Notes under the pieces: generated by a model
What the model was told of the DNA's origin: nothing
Seen by the model: the letters and a program-made list of their open reading frames with translations, nothing else
The model's database searches: none
Shown: positions 23,949 through 33,155 of the stretch, piece after piece
How positions within the stretch are numbered: position 1 is the first letter of the stretch
Layout of the letters: each line of letters starts with the position of its first letter
Made by a program: the position numbers and the translations under genes
DNA from: JBAZQS01 sp041645075
GTDB lineage: Bacteria; Patescibacteriota; Patescibacteriia; 2-01-FULL-39-33
Assembly: GCA_041645075.1 (NCBI GenBank)
Contig: JBAZQS010000002.1
Location: forward strand, 1-64,000
Length of the DNA stretch: 64,000 bases
Direction: 5' to 3'

Positions 23949-24029
23949 GCTGATTAATCCGGGGAAGGCCTCGCAAATAAGCAACCTTCCCCGGAAACGT
24001 AAACTCAAACCAAGAAAAGGATGAAACTC

Positions 24030-24806
24030 ATGGAACCAGTGGTAGAGAGAGAAACAATGAAAAAAAAACTAACATGGTATCCGACTTTTGTCTTGCAAAA
24101 CGTTAGTAAATTTTTTACCGTCGGCGGAGAAACAATTAAAGCGGTTGGTAATGCCTCGGTTTCAATTCCTTCTGGATGTATTACTGGGATTATAGGCGAA
24201 AACGGTTCCGGCAAAACCACTTTATTGCATTTAATGGGCGGGCTCTATAAACCCGACCGTGGCCGGATTTATTACTATCATCCTGAGTACAAACGTTATT
24301 TCCTCATACCGTATAACAACAAAAAATATATGCAGTATTTTTTGCGCCATCAGGTCGCTTGGATTTTTCAGAAATTAAATCTGATTTCACATTTGACGGT
24401 TTGGCAAAATATCGTATTGCCGCTTTTCTTGAAAGGACAGTCCTATAAAAAAGAGGAGATTATCAAGCTTTTAAAAATACTGCGCCTGATCGATCCGGAA
24501 AGAAATATTAATTTAATGAATAAGCGGCCGGAACAGCTTTCCAGCGGCGAGCAGCAGCGCGTAGCCATTGCTCGAGCTTTGGTGGCCAGGCCGCAGGTGA
24601 TTTTGGCCGATGAGCCGACCGGCAACCTTGACTTGCGAAACCGCGATGTTTTTATGGAGATTCTTAAAGCGGCAAACCGAGATTACGGTATTACAGTCGT
24701 TTTAATTACGCAGGAAGTTAGCTTGGTGAAGAAGTACTGCCATGCCTGTATTCTGTGTGAAAAATCCAATCAAGGAAATATTTGCGGTCAGCTGCAATGG
24801 CTTTAA
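24030..24806 (+). CDS. ABC transporter ATPase, LolD/MacB-like
   Basis: About 258 residues from ATG 24030 (AAAAGG nine bases upstream); ATG 24021 and 24057 are alternatives. Walker A GENGSGKTT, Q-loop VAWIFQKLN, signature LSSGEQQRVAIARAL and Walker B VILADEPTGNLD are intact. The switch residue is unusual: the normal H-loop His (V-T-H) is Gln in VVLITQEVSL. It should power the large permease encoded 35 bases downstream, in the manner of LolCDE/MacB mechanotransmission, rather than drive transport through a channel. Confidence 0.88.
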   Translation: MEPVVERETMKKKLTWYPTFVLQNVSKFFTVGGETIKAVGNASVSIPSGCITGIIGENGSGKTTLLHLMGGLYKPDRGRIYYYHPEYKRYFLIPYNNKKYMQYFLRHQVAWIFQKLNLISHLTVWQNIVLPLFLKGQSYKKEEIIKLLKILRLIDPERNINLMNKRPEQLSSGEQQRVAIARALVARPQVILADEPTGNLDLRNRDVFMEILKAANRDYGITVVLITQEVSLVKKYCHACILCEKSNQGNICGQLQWL

Positions 24807-24841
24807 AATCCCACGCAGATTACTAAAGGGAGGTAAGATAA

Positions 24842-27800
24842 ATGAGAGGGTCAGATGATGGTATTTATGTTAGACCAATTAAACCGAAAGATCGCGATAA
24901 AGAGCCGGGAGCGATTAAAACATTGCGGTATACTATTTCCTATATCCGCTTTAACTTTTTTGCTTTCTTGCTTAATATTTTGACGATTGGCATTGCGGGA
25001 ATTTCGATTATGGCCTTTGGCTATCTGGCTTATGCCGGCTATCAGGAAGCGCGGAGTAAACTGGAAAATAGTCAGACCAAAAAAATTATCGTCAGCTGTG
25101 TGGCTGATGAACGGCTTGATGAGACCAAGCGGTTTAATGCCAAGAAAATTGAAGAAATGAAAAAATTGCCTTGGGTGGTTGTCGCTTTTGAACGGGTCTG
25201 CCAGAATGTTTATTTAAATATCTCCGGCGGCGACCCAAAATTGTCTTACATTGAAGGCACGATTCCCCATGACCCAGAAATTGACCCATTGTCAATGGAA
25301 TGGGGCGGCGGTGTCAGTTCGCAGGACTCGGAAGAAATCGTCGTTACCTCATCGCTTTTAGATGAGCTTATCCGGCCGGCAATGGGGCGCGCTGGCGAAT
25401 CAAGGGCTTTGCGACCGGAGGTGATTCGTTTGACGGTCAGAAGAACGGCCGGCAACGAAGAAAAAGATTTCCGCCGCGAGTACCAATTGGTCGGTGTCTT
25501 GAACAGCAAAATCAAGAAGGCCTTTATTCCGTTACGGCAAGCCAAATATCTGGAAATGTGGTGCGGCAGCAAGATTGACGACATGCCCGTGGTAGGCGGC
25601 AAAATTTCTCAACCGGAGATTGAAGTCAAAACCGGCCGCCTGTATGTTTCCAGTAATATCAGCGGAGAGACCCTGGATCAGGCCAAGAAGCATTTCCAAA
25701 TTGACCTAAAAGAAATTTTTTCTTATCGGGAGCCGGTTATCGGCGACATCGGCGAGATGAGAATTTTCCGAAAAGATAATCAGGCATTTTATAACGCGGA
25801 TATCGCCAAATTACAGAGCTTATTGCCAAATGATGTTAATATTTTTTCGGGCAATCAGGTTAAGGCGACATTTCGACTGGAACAGCGTGAAGTAAAAGGA
25901 GCAATCCTGCAGGCATTTTCCCTAAACGATCCACGTTTACGGAATTTAAAAATGATGGACAACAAAGGCATTGATACGGCCATCACCTCTCTTTACAGCG
26001 TGGTTATTTCCAAAGATCTCGCCAGCCGGCATTTGCCTTATGGCCTTGAGTCCCAGCCGGATTTAGTAGTGGAAATCGGACCGTTTCCGGTTAGCCTGAA
26101 AATTGTCGGCGCTTCCGAGGGCTATATTAACGATACGCCTTTTGACGCCTTATGCAGCCTTGATACTTTCAATTGTTTAAATCTGAACGTGGAATTAAAG
26201 AAGTTTTGCTTGGTGGTCATGACCAATCGGGCGACCGCTAAGCGGCTGAAAAACGGCGACTATCCAGTGAAAAAGGGCCAAACAGCCAAGACCTTTCCGA
26301 TTATTGAAAAGAAAATCAAAACTTGGGATTCCGACCCAAGTTCTAAGACGGTTCATTCTGCTGCCGGCGCGGATCGGAGAGATTCGGCCACCGCCCAAAT
26401 AAATTCTTCTAACTCGTCTTTTGATGCGGGAGATTATTGCGCGATTGCCGCTCTGGAAGGCGATCGCGGCTCAATCAGTAAATTCATTAAAGATCATTTC
26501 AACGACCCAAAGGTTGAAGTCATTGAACTCTCGGTTGTTGGCAACTGCAAGGTCTTAAGCGGCGACAAGACCAGAGAAGCAGAAATCGCTTTTTGCAATC
26601 CGGAAGAAATCAGTCATAGTCAATTGCCTTGGGCCTACCGGAGTTATCCTCTGGAAAGTGGCTCTGGTCTGGCAAGCGAAGAGGATTTTCCGTCGGATTA
26701 TTCAATTGGGATAGGCGATACCCGCCTTGATTTGGTAAAAATTGACCAGGTCTTTCCGCGCGGGTACATTCTAGTCGGTCAAAAAAAGATGTCGGTTTTA
26801 CTTCCCGGTCTGCAGAAACTTGAGGCAAAAAAAAGTACTGACGGAGAATATTTACCCGGCTTCCTTGATGTAACCATTAATAATCCGGTTAGTTATGAAA
26901 ACGTGAAAGCGGCGATTGAGGGGCAGGGGCTTATCGTTAAAGAAGTCCGGGTGCCAAAAAACATCCAGGTGACTTGTTACCAATTCAGTTCGCTTCAGCC
27001 AGATGGGAAAATCAGCCGCCAATTAATTTCTTCTTTAAAGGCCGATAGAACATTTCTTGATGTTTGCCCCGAGATTAAAATTGAAGCGGCAATCGGCGGC
27101 CTGCCACTGGAAAATAAATTTTCTTTTATCGGCAGTTACGTTGATGACCGGATCAAAACAAACATACCGGTTAAACTTGGCGGTTGGCTTACCGGCTCGT
27201 CGCCTAATGAAGTGATGTTGCCGGAAAAAATGCTGGCAAACACCTCTAAGGATCCGAAAAATTTGATTGGTGAAAGCGTGACTCTGATATTTGAACGCCA
27301 AGTCAAGAGGTCCTACGGCGAGCCAACACTAGACGTTAAATGCGCTGTGGCCGGAATCACCACTGACGATCATGGCTATCTGCCCTTGGATCTGGTGAAA
27401 AGGGCTTACCTCTGGCAAACCGGTCGTCTGCCCTACAACGAGCGCAGTGGCACCTTCGTCAGCTCGGAAAACCTTTACGATAAATCCGGCCACGAGTCGT
27501 GCAAGATCTACGTCAGAAATATTGCCGACGTTCGGCCGGCCGTTAACTACTTGCGCCAAGACCTTGGCTATGATACGGAAGATTATCTAAAAGATCAAGA
27601 ACGAATTCGCGAGCTGGGCCGGATTTTGACTTTCTTGGTGATGATGATTGTTGTTGGCAACGTGATTTCCGGCATTCTTAATGTCGTGATCACCACCTTA
27701 ATGAACACCAAAACCAGGATTTATGAAATCGGCATCTTGCGGGCTCATGGCGCCAGCAATCGGTTGATTAAACGGATTTTTTTCCAACTCGGCTTAATGA

Positions 27801-28054
27801 TGGGATTCGCCTCCTTTGCGGTTGCTTTTGCGGCCGCACCGCTGGTAATCGAACTGATCGCTTTTTCAATCAAGAAGGCCTTCTCAGTTGAGCTGACCAG
27901 GATTATGTCGGTCCCGTTTATCAGTTTTGATTACTGGTGGCTGCATTTGCTTGGACTGTTAATTACGGTTTTGTTCTGTGTCTTCGGCGTATTTTGGTCA
28001 GCGCTTTTGGCCTGCAAAACGCCAATTGTTAAGGCCTTAATTTCCGGAAAATAA
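24842..28054 (+). CDS. Giant FtsX/MacB-like ABC permease
   Basis: 1070 residues. One N-terminal helix (about 36-60), then about 860 exported residues, then three C-terminal helices (about 928-955, 983-1008 and 1033-1058). The last block carries the FtsX/MacB signature (TKTRIYEIGILRAHGASNRL). This is the type VII ABC topology with a greatly enlarged extracellular region, far longer than MacB (about 650) or LolC (about 400). It probably transmits ATPase strokes to partners outside the membrane, for which the VWA and coiled-coil proteins are candidates. Strong AGGGAGG start site. Confidence 0.85.
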   Translation: MRGSDDGIYVRPIKPKDRDKEPGAIKTLRYTISYIRFNFFAFLLNILTIGIAGISIMAFGYLAYAGYQEARSKLENSQTKKIIVSCVADERLDETKRFNAKKIEEMKKLPWVVVAFERVCQNVYLNISGGDPKLSYIEGTIPHDPEIDPLSMEWGGGVSSQDSEEIVVTSSLLDELIRPAMGRAGESRALRPEVIRLTVRRTAGNEEKDFRREYQLVGVLNSKIKKAFIPLRQAKYLEMWCGSKIDDMPVVGGKISQPEIEVKTGRLYVSSNISGETLDQAKKHFQIDLKEIFSYREPVIGDIGEMRIFRKDNQAFYNADIAKLQSLLPNDVNIFSGNQVKATFRLEQREVKGAILQAFSLNDPRLRNLKMMDNKGIDTAITSLYSVVISKDLASRHLPYGLESQPDLVVEIGPFPVSLKIVGASEGYINDTPFDALCSLDTFNCLNLNVELKKFCLVVMTNRATAKRLKNGDYPVKKGQTAKTFPIIEKKIKTWDSDPSSKTVHSAAGADRRDSATAQINSSNSSFDAGDYCAIAALEGDRGSISKFIKDHFNDPKVEVIELSVVGNCKVLSGDKTREAEIAFCNPEEISHSQLPWAYRSYPLESGSGLASEEDFPSDYSIGIGDTRLDLVKIDQVFPRGYILVGQKKMSVLLPGLQKLEAKKSTDGEYLPGFLDVTINNPVSYENVKAAIEGQGLIVKEVRVPKNIQVTCYQFSSLQPDGKISRQLISSLKADRTFLDVCPEIKIEAAIGGLPLENKFSFIGSYVDDRIKTNIPVKLGGWLTGSSPNEVMLPEKMLANTSKDPKNLIGESVTLIFERQVKRSYGEPTLDVKCAVAGITTDDHGYLPLDLVKRAYLWQTGRLPYNERSGTFVSSENLYDKSGHESCKIYVRNIADVRPAVNYLRQDLGYDTEDYLKDQERIRELGRILTFLVMMIVVGNVISGILNVVITTLMNTKTRIYEIGILRAHGASNRLIKRIFFQLGLMMGFASFAVAFAAAPLVIELIAFSIKKAFSVELTRIMSVPFISFDYWWLHLLGLLITVLFCVFGVFWSALLACKTPIVKALISGK

Positions 28055-28066
28055 GGAGGAAGTAAA

Positions 28067-28900
28067 ATGAATCAAGAAGAACATGACCAAAACGAAGGAT
28101 TACCTTCAATTCCAATTAAGACCCCTGAAGCAGAACCCGATCGCGAACCGATTTTGCTTAAACCCATGTTCTCGCCGTTTTTGAGGAAGAGGCAGAAAAG
28201 TTCGTGGTCCGCTTTTCAGATCATCGGTCAGTTGATTATCATCGCCGGTTTTTTCTCGGCGGGCTGGATCGCGCATGATTATCGGTCGCAGCTGAAACCA
28301 CTGATTAATAAAATTAATCCGTCGCCCGCGCCAACACCTGAACCGTTTATTGAGTTAAACAAATCGCTGGTTGTGGCCATGCTCTCGGAAATCAACGCCG
28401 AGCAGAAGCGAGTCAGTGATGATAAATACGGATTGCAAGATAGGATTGACCGGTGCGATTTAACCTGGAAGGTTTTGAGAAATTCCGGTTACACTAAGGA
28501 TTCAAATGAATGTAAGGGAATCTTCAAAGAAGCCCGGGAGCTTAAGAGGGGTTTGATTCAGAATAATCAACAGCTGGCCAAACTCAATAAAGCGGCCGAT
28601 GGCTTGCGCGATGTGCTTCAGGACATTCGTTTGAAGGGCTATGTTATCAATAATCCGAAAACCCAGAAGTTGGTTTCTAATGTTGAGATTGCTCTGGGCG
28701 TCCGCCAGGGTCTTAATGAAGATGGCGGCGGATTAATTTCAGACCGAGATTGGAATGGCGAGGACCCCGACGAATTTATGAAGGGCCTTAAAAATAGCGG
28801 TCTAGAAAAACCGGTTGTCACTCCGTCATCGGTTCCGGTTGCGACCCAGTCGCCGGCTTCAAAAATTCCCGTCGCGGTGCCGATAACCGGGAATCAGTAA
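28067..28900 (+). CDS. Membrane-anchored coiled-coil protein with Pro-rich tail
   Basis: 277 residues. The N terminus is disordered and acidic, and one transmembrane helix lies near 48-68 (FQIIGQLIIIAGFFSAGWIA). A charged helical region (about 105-200) has two Cys, and the tail is Pro/Val-rich (VTPSSVPVATQSPASKIPVA). AAGGAGG precedes the ATG, 12 bases after the permease stop. The plan mirrors the protein at 20298 (helix, coiled coil, low-complexity tail), so it may be a second rod-like envelope component. No known family recognised. Confidence 0.75.
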   Translation: MNQEEHDQNEGLPSIPIKTPEAEPDREPILLKPMFSPFLRKRQKSSWSAFQIIGQLIIIAGFFSAGWIAHDYRSQLKPLINKINPSPAPTPEPFIELNKSLVVAMLSEINAEQKRVSDDKYGLQDRIDRCDLTWKVLRNSGYTKDSNECKGIFKEARELKRGLIQNNQQLAKLNKAADGLRDVLQDIRLKGYVINNPKTQKLVSNVEIALGVRQGLNEDGGGLISDRDWNGEDPDEFMKGLKNSGLEKPVVTPSSVPVATQSPASKIPVAVPITGNQ

Positions 28901-28934
28901 CGTTCTTTTTTGACCGTTCTTTATCAATATCAAC

Positions 28935-28967
28935 AGTCCAGTACTAAAAGTGCTGGACTTTTTATTT
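28935..28967 (+). terminator. Rho-independent terminator
   Basis: AGTCCAGTACT / AGTGCTGGACT around AAA, with a T-rich tail. It ends the ABC-VWA unit. Confidence 0.85.
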
Positions 28968-28979
28968 ATATTTAATGCC

Positions 28980-29008
28980 TTGACAACCAGGGTAATTAAG
29001 CGTAAATT
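28980..29008 (+). promoter_or_regulatory. Sigma-70 promoter
   Basis: TTGACA, 17 bases, TAAATT, upstream of the RuvA-C-like and M50-like genes. Confidence 0.6.
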
Positions 29009-29060
29009 GAAATGAAACGAATGGTTTTTTGACAATTAATTATTATCAGGAGGAAGATAA

Positions 29061-29516
29061 ATGAGCCGCAGAAAAAGGAAATCAAACTTATTTCGATTCC
29101 CGACCAGTAAGTGGTGGCGTCGCGGCCAAGCCTTAGCCGATTTTTTAGGCGGTATGATTTTTGGCCTGGCGGAACAATTGGCTGGCTGGCTGATTAGGTT
29201 TTTTAAGTTTTTTGGGCGGGTAATCTATTGGTTAATAATCAAGATTCCGGGTCGTAAGAAGAAAGACACGAGACAAAACGAAATCCAGCCAGAAAAAAAT
29301 TTACCGAAAGAAACTGCCAGTCCTTTGGCGGACTGGCCGCCTCAAGCCCAAGAGGCCATTGCCGCCTTAATTTCTTTGGGGGTGGCAAAAGCAAACGCCG
29401 GCCCGGCCATTGCCAAGGCCCGGGCTAACCTTGGGTCAGGCGCTTCAACCCAGGATTTAATTAGAGAAGGTCTGAAATACCGACGCGGAATATCGGAGAT
29501 GGGAGCGGAAAAATGA
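29061..29516 (+). CDS. Membrane-associated protein with RuvA C-terminal-like domain
   Basis: 151 residues. The basic N terminus is followed by amphipathic or hydrophobic helices (about 25-65), then a charged linker, then a three-helix module near 100-150 (AIAALISLGVAKANAGPAIA and DLIREGLKYRR) that resembles the RuvA domain III helix bundle, which in RuvA contacts RuvB. Here it sits on a membrane protein, so a role in recombination is not implied; it may be a protein-binding module. SD AGGAGG. It overlaps the next gene by 4 bases (ATGA), so the two are translationally coupled. Confidence 0.7.
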   Translation: MSRRKRKSNLFRFPTSKWWRRGQALADFLGGMIFGLAEQLAGWLIRFFKFFGRVIYWLIIKIPGRKKKDTRQNEIQPEKNLPKETASPLADWPPQAQEAIAALISLGVAKANAGPAIAKARANLGSGASTQDLIREGLKYRRGISEMGAEK

Positions 29517-30169
29517 TTGGCGATAAAAATTTTTGGCTTTCAGTTATGATTTTTATAGTTGCTTGGTATTTATGGAAAAGCTTGTTGATGTATCCGTTGC
29601 GGCTGTTGGTCACTCTACTTCATGAAAGCGGCCACGCCTTAGCCGCGGTTTTGACCGGTGGCGCCACGGAATTTATCAGTGTTGATATTCGTGGCAATGG
29701 CCGCGCGGTAACCAAGGGCGGGATCCGGCTGGTCATTTTAAACGGTGGCTATTTGGGCAGCGTGATTCTTGGCGTTTTTGTCTACCTTCTGCCTTATGGC
29801 CGATTTGGCCGCTATGCCCTAATGATTTTAGCCGCCTTGCTTTTGCTGATTGCCATTTTGTGGATCAGGGACTTTTTTACTATGATTTTTTCGCTCGGCT
29901 TAGGTCTGGGACTGGTTTTAATCAATTTATCGGTCTCCAATTCTTCCGCCATGCTCGTCGCCAAGTTTATCGGTTCTTGCTGTATTCTTTACTCGGTGTT
30001 AAATATTGATTTCCATTTTCGTTACGGCAGGATGTTCTTTAACCGCCAAACCGACGATCAGGAATTGGCAAAATTAACAAAAATACCTGCCCGCCTTTGG
30101 CAGTTGGTCTGGCTCATTATTTCTCTGGTTATTTTTCTGCTCCTTACCAAGTCCACCCTAATGGAATAG
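29513..30169 (+). CDS. M50-like membrane metallopeptidase
   Basis: 218 residues with five or six hydrophobic helices. HESGHA near residue 38 is the zinc-binding HExxH of M50B-like (site-2-protease-type) peptidases, followed by a GG-rich turn (AVLTGGATEFISV) and LNGGYLGSVILG, which resembles the second conserved region. The classical distant Asp ligand is not obvious. It could process a membrane protein of the adjacent block, or be a regulator. Coupled to the upstream gene by ATGA overlap. Confidence 0.72.
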   Translation: MIGDKNFWLSVMIFIVAWYLWKSLLMYPLRLLVTLLHESGHALAAVLTGGATEFISVDIRGNGRAVTKGGIRLVILNGGYLGSVILGVFVYLLPYGRFGRYALMILAALLLLIAILWIRDFFTMIFSLGLGLGLVLINLSVSNSSAMLVAKFIGSCCILYSVLNIDFHFRYGRMFFNRQTDDQELAKLTKIPARLWQLVWLIISLVIFLLLTKSTLME

Positions 30170-30179
30170 GGCGATGCCC

Positions 30180-30203
30180 AAATTTTTGCTTTAGCAAAAA
30201 TTT
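30180..30203 (+). other. Perfect intergenic hairpin
   Basis: AAATTTTTGC / GCAAAAATTT around TTTA. It lies just after the M50-like gene and before the terminator at 30251. Confidence 0.5.
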
Positions 30204-30250
30204 TATTCCACAGGGTGAACCCTTAACGGTGTTTATTAGTAGCATTTATT

Positions 30251-30290
30251 AAGTCCGGACCGAGAGTGGTGCCGGACTTTTTAATTTTTT
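30251..30290 (+). terminator. Rho-independent terminator
   Basis: AAGTCCGG / CCGGACTT with an ACC/GGT extension, followed by a T-rich tract. Confidence 0.8.
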
Positions 30291-30369
30291 TTATCAATTT
30301 CCGCCATTTGGTTCAAATCTATCATTCGTGTTATAATTAATTTGGAAAATATTAATTTTTAATCTTTAA

Positions 30370-33042
30370 ATGCCAAGTCAAATTGAAAAAAAATGGCACA
30401 GTTTAAGTATGGCCAAAGTTTTTGCGTTGCTAAAAAGCGCAAAAGCCGGCTTATCCGGCGCCGAGGCAAAAAATCGGCAAAAAATTTACGGCTTAAATCG
30501 TCTGCCCAAAGAAAAGCCCTTTTCGCGCTTAAAATTATTGATTAGCCAAATAAAGTCACCTTTGGTTTATATTTTGTTTTTTGCCGCGATAATTTCACTA
30601 CTGCTTGACCACCTTACTGATTTTAGCGTCATATTTTTTGTCGTGGTGGTAAATACCATCTTTGGCTTTTGGCAGGAAAGCAAGGCCAACAAGTCCTTGG
30701 AGAAGCTGAAAGAAATCATCAAATACAAAGCCAAGGTCTTGCGCGATGGTTATGAAGTGATGATTGAGGCGGACGAACTGGTTCCCGGCGATGTTATATT
30801 GGTTTCGGCCGGCGATCGGATTCCGGCTGATGCCAGAATATTTATCGCCGATAATTTGCAGATTACCGAAGCCGCTTTAACCGGCGAATCAAATCCCTCA
30901 AAAAAAGGCGTCCGGGTTTTATCTGATAATGTGCCCTTGGCTGACCGGGAAAATATGGTTTATCTGGGCACCTTGGCCTCTCGCGGCAGCGGTTGGGCCG
31001 TGGTTTGCGCCACGGGCGGCAGAACAGAAGTGGGTAAGATTGCCGGGCTAATAAGAGAAGTTAGGGAAGAAAAAACGCCTCTTCAGAGAAAGCTGGCCCA
31101 ATTCAGCAATTGGCTTACTTTAGTTATCGTTTTTTTATGCCTGTTAATTTTTATTATCGGATTTTTGGCGGGTAAGGATCCGATAGAAATGCTTATGTTC
31201 ACGGTCGCCTTGGCCGTGGCCGCCATTCCCGAAGGATTATTAGTCGCGGTGACCATTATTTTAACGGTTGGCATGCAGTTTATTCTAAAACGGCAGGCCT
31301 TGGTCAGAAAGCTTATTGCCACCGAAACCTTGGGCAGCGTTTCCATTATTTGCGCCGATAAAACCGGCACCATTACCACCGGAGAAATGCAAGTTTCAAA
31401 AATTATTACGGCCGACAAAGAATACGCCATTCCCCAGAGCGGTGAATATTTAAAAAAAGAAAAAGTGCAGGACTTAATTTTAAAAATTTCTGTTTTGTGC
31501 AGCAGCGCGCAAATTGAAAATCCCAACGCCGAATTGGAGGCCTTAAGGATTATCGGCGACCCCACGGAAAAGGCGCTTGTTTTAGCGGCCGTCCAATCCG
31601 GATTCAATAAAGAGAAATTAGACAATGATTATACCAAGCAATCAGCCATTCCCTTTGATTCGCAGAAAAAGTTTATGGCCACGATTCATAATCATGCGAG
31701 TGAAAACCATCAGCATGTTTTTGTTAAGGGCGCGCCCGAGATTGTCTTTAAATTTTGTCATCAGGTGTTGGTTGAAGGCATGGCCAAGCCATTAGACGTT
31801 AAAATGCAAGAGTATTTAAAAACCAAACATGAAAATTTAACCAAGAAGGGCTTGCGCTTATTGGGCTTTGCCTATAAAACCGGTCAATTTAAAAACATAG
31901 AGGCAGAATTAAATGGCTTGGTTTTTTTGGGTTTTGTCGCCCTCAAGGATCCATTGCGAGAGGGGATTAAAGAAACATTTCAGTTGTGCCATCGGGCGGG
32001 CATCAGGCCGGTAATTATCACCGGCGACCATAAATTGACCGCTAAAGCGATTTTTGAAGAATTGAAATTGCCGGTTGACGGCAATATAATTGAAGGCAGC
32101 GAGCTTGATAAATGGGACGACGAAGAATTAAAAAAGCAAGTAAAGCATATAGATGTTTACGCGCGCGTTGAGCCGATTCATAAATTAAGGATTGTCAAGG
32201 CCTGGCAAGCGTGCGATGAGGTTGTGGCCATGACCGGCGATGGCATCAATGACGCGCCGGCCATAAAATCGGCTGATATCGGCATTGCTTTGGGCAGCGG
32301 CTCGGATGTGACCAAGGAAACAGCTGATTTGGTCTTATTGGATAATAATTTTAAGGTTATAGTGGCGGCTATTGAGCAGGGCCGGATAATTTTTGACAAT
32401 ATTAGAAAAGTAATTTTGTATTTGCTTTCTAATAGTTTTGCCGAAATGATATTAATTGCCAGTAGCATTGTTTTGGGTTTGCCTATGCCGATTTTAGTCA
32501 CCCAAATTTTATGGATAAATTTAATTACCGACGGCTTGCCTAATTTAGCGATTGCCTTGGAGCCCGGCGAAAGAGGGGTAATGGCCGACCGTCCTCGTCG
32601 GCGAAATGAGCCGCTTTTAAGCCAGCAGATGAAAATTTTAATTTTTGTTATCGGCCTGATTGTAAATTTTATGTTGTTGGGCGTTTTTGTATATTTACTG
32701 CGAATTTCTAATAACCTTGATTATATTCGGACCATTATTTTCGCCGCGCTTGGAATGAATACCTTGTTTTATGTTTTCAGTATTCGCTCGGTTCGGCATT
32801 CAATCTTTGCGCAGAACCCTCTTAGCAATAAATATCTTAATTTTGCGGTTTTAACTTCGGTTGTTATATTGCTTGCCGCCATTTATGTTCCTTTTCTTCA
32901 AGAGGTCTTCCAGACCGTATATTTGGGGTGGACTGAATGGATGTTTGTGGTGGCGATTAGTATCATCCAGATAATGCTGATAGAATTAGTAAAATATTAT
33001 TTTATAATTAAAAGAAATAAATCCTTAAGCCATGCCCAGTAG
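30370..33042 (+). CDS. P-type cation-transporting ATPase (P2/Ca2+-like)
   Basis: 890 residues with the full P-type plan: actuator loop TGES near 171, phosphorylation motif CADKTGTITTGEMQ with Asp at about 330, KGAPE nucleotide-binding motif, TGDHKLTA and hinge MTGDGINDAPAIKSADIGIA, and about ten membrane helices. The N terminus (WHSLSMAKVFALLKSAKAGL) and overall layout match PMCA/SERCA-like or Na+/K+-like P2 pumps. The ion is not certain; PEG in the fourth helix (AAIPEGLLVAV) is the P2A/P2C pattern. The last codons form half of a long inverted repeat. Confidence 0.92.
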   Translation: MPSQIEKKWHSLSMAKVFALLKSAKAGLSGAEAKNRQKIYGLNRLPKEKPFSRLKLLISQIKSPLVYILFFAAIISLLLDHLTDFSVIFFVVVVNTIFGFWQESKANKSLEKLKEIIKYKAKVLRDGYEVMIEADELVPGDVILVSAGDRIPADARIFIADNLQITEAALTGESNPSKKGVRVLSDNVPLADRENMVYLGTLASRGSGWAVVCATGGRTEVGKIAGLIREVREEKTPLQRKLAQFSNWLTLVIVFLCLLIFIIGFLAGKDPIEMLMFTVALAVAAIPEGLLVAVTIILTVGMQFILKRQALVRKLIATETLGSVSIICADKTGTITTGEMQVSKIITADKEYAIPQSGEYLKKEKVQDLILKISVLCSSAQIENPNAELEALRIIGDPTEKALVLAAVQSGFNKEKLDNDYTKQSAIPFDSQKKFMATIHNHASENHQHVFVKGAPEIVFKFCHQVLVEGMAKPLDVKMQEYLKTKHENLTKKGLRLLGFAYKTGQFKNIEAELNGLVFLGFVALKDPLREGIKETFQLCHRAGIRPVIITGDHKLTAKAIFEELKLPVDGNIIEGSELDKWDDEELKKQVKHIDVYARVEPIHKLRIVKAWQACDEVVAMTGDGINDAPAIKSADIGIALGSGSDVTKETADLVLLDNNFKVIVAAIEQGRIIFDNIRKVILYLLSNSFAEMILIASSIVLGLPMPILVTQILWINLITDGLPNLAIALEPGERGVMADRPRRRNEPLLSQQMKILIFVIGLIVNFMLLGVFVYLLRISNNLDYIRTIIFAALGMNTLFYVFSIRSVRHSIFAQNPLSNKYLNFAVLTSVVILLAAIYVPFLQEVFQTVYLGWTEWMFVVAISIIQIMLIELVKYYFIIKRNKSLSHAQ

Positions 33043-33155
33043 TGAAAATTTGAACATTTGGTTGGGCAGATATTGTAGGGTTTTTACAAGATATTTACCA
33101 AATAAAGGTAAAAGTTTATAAAAAAATATAATTCAAATTTCTACTACTGGGCATG
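33031..33155. repeat. Long inverted repeat spanning a gene junction
   Basis: The 24-base arms at 33031-33054 and 33132-33155 are complementary at 22 of 24 positions, with a 77-base AT-rich spacer. The left arm contains the ATPase stop codon and the right arm contains the ATG of the next gene, so in mRNA the stem would occlude that start. Confidence 0.8.
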
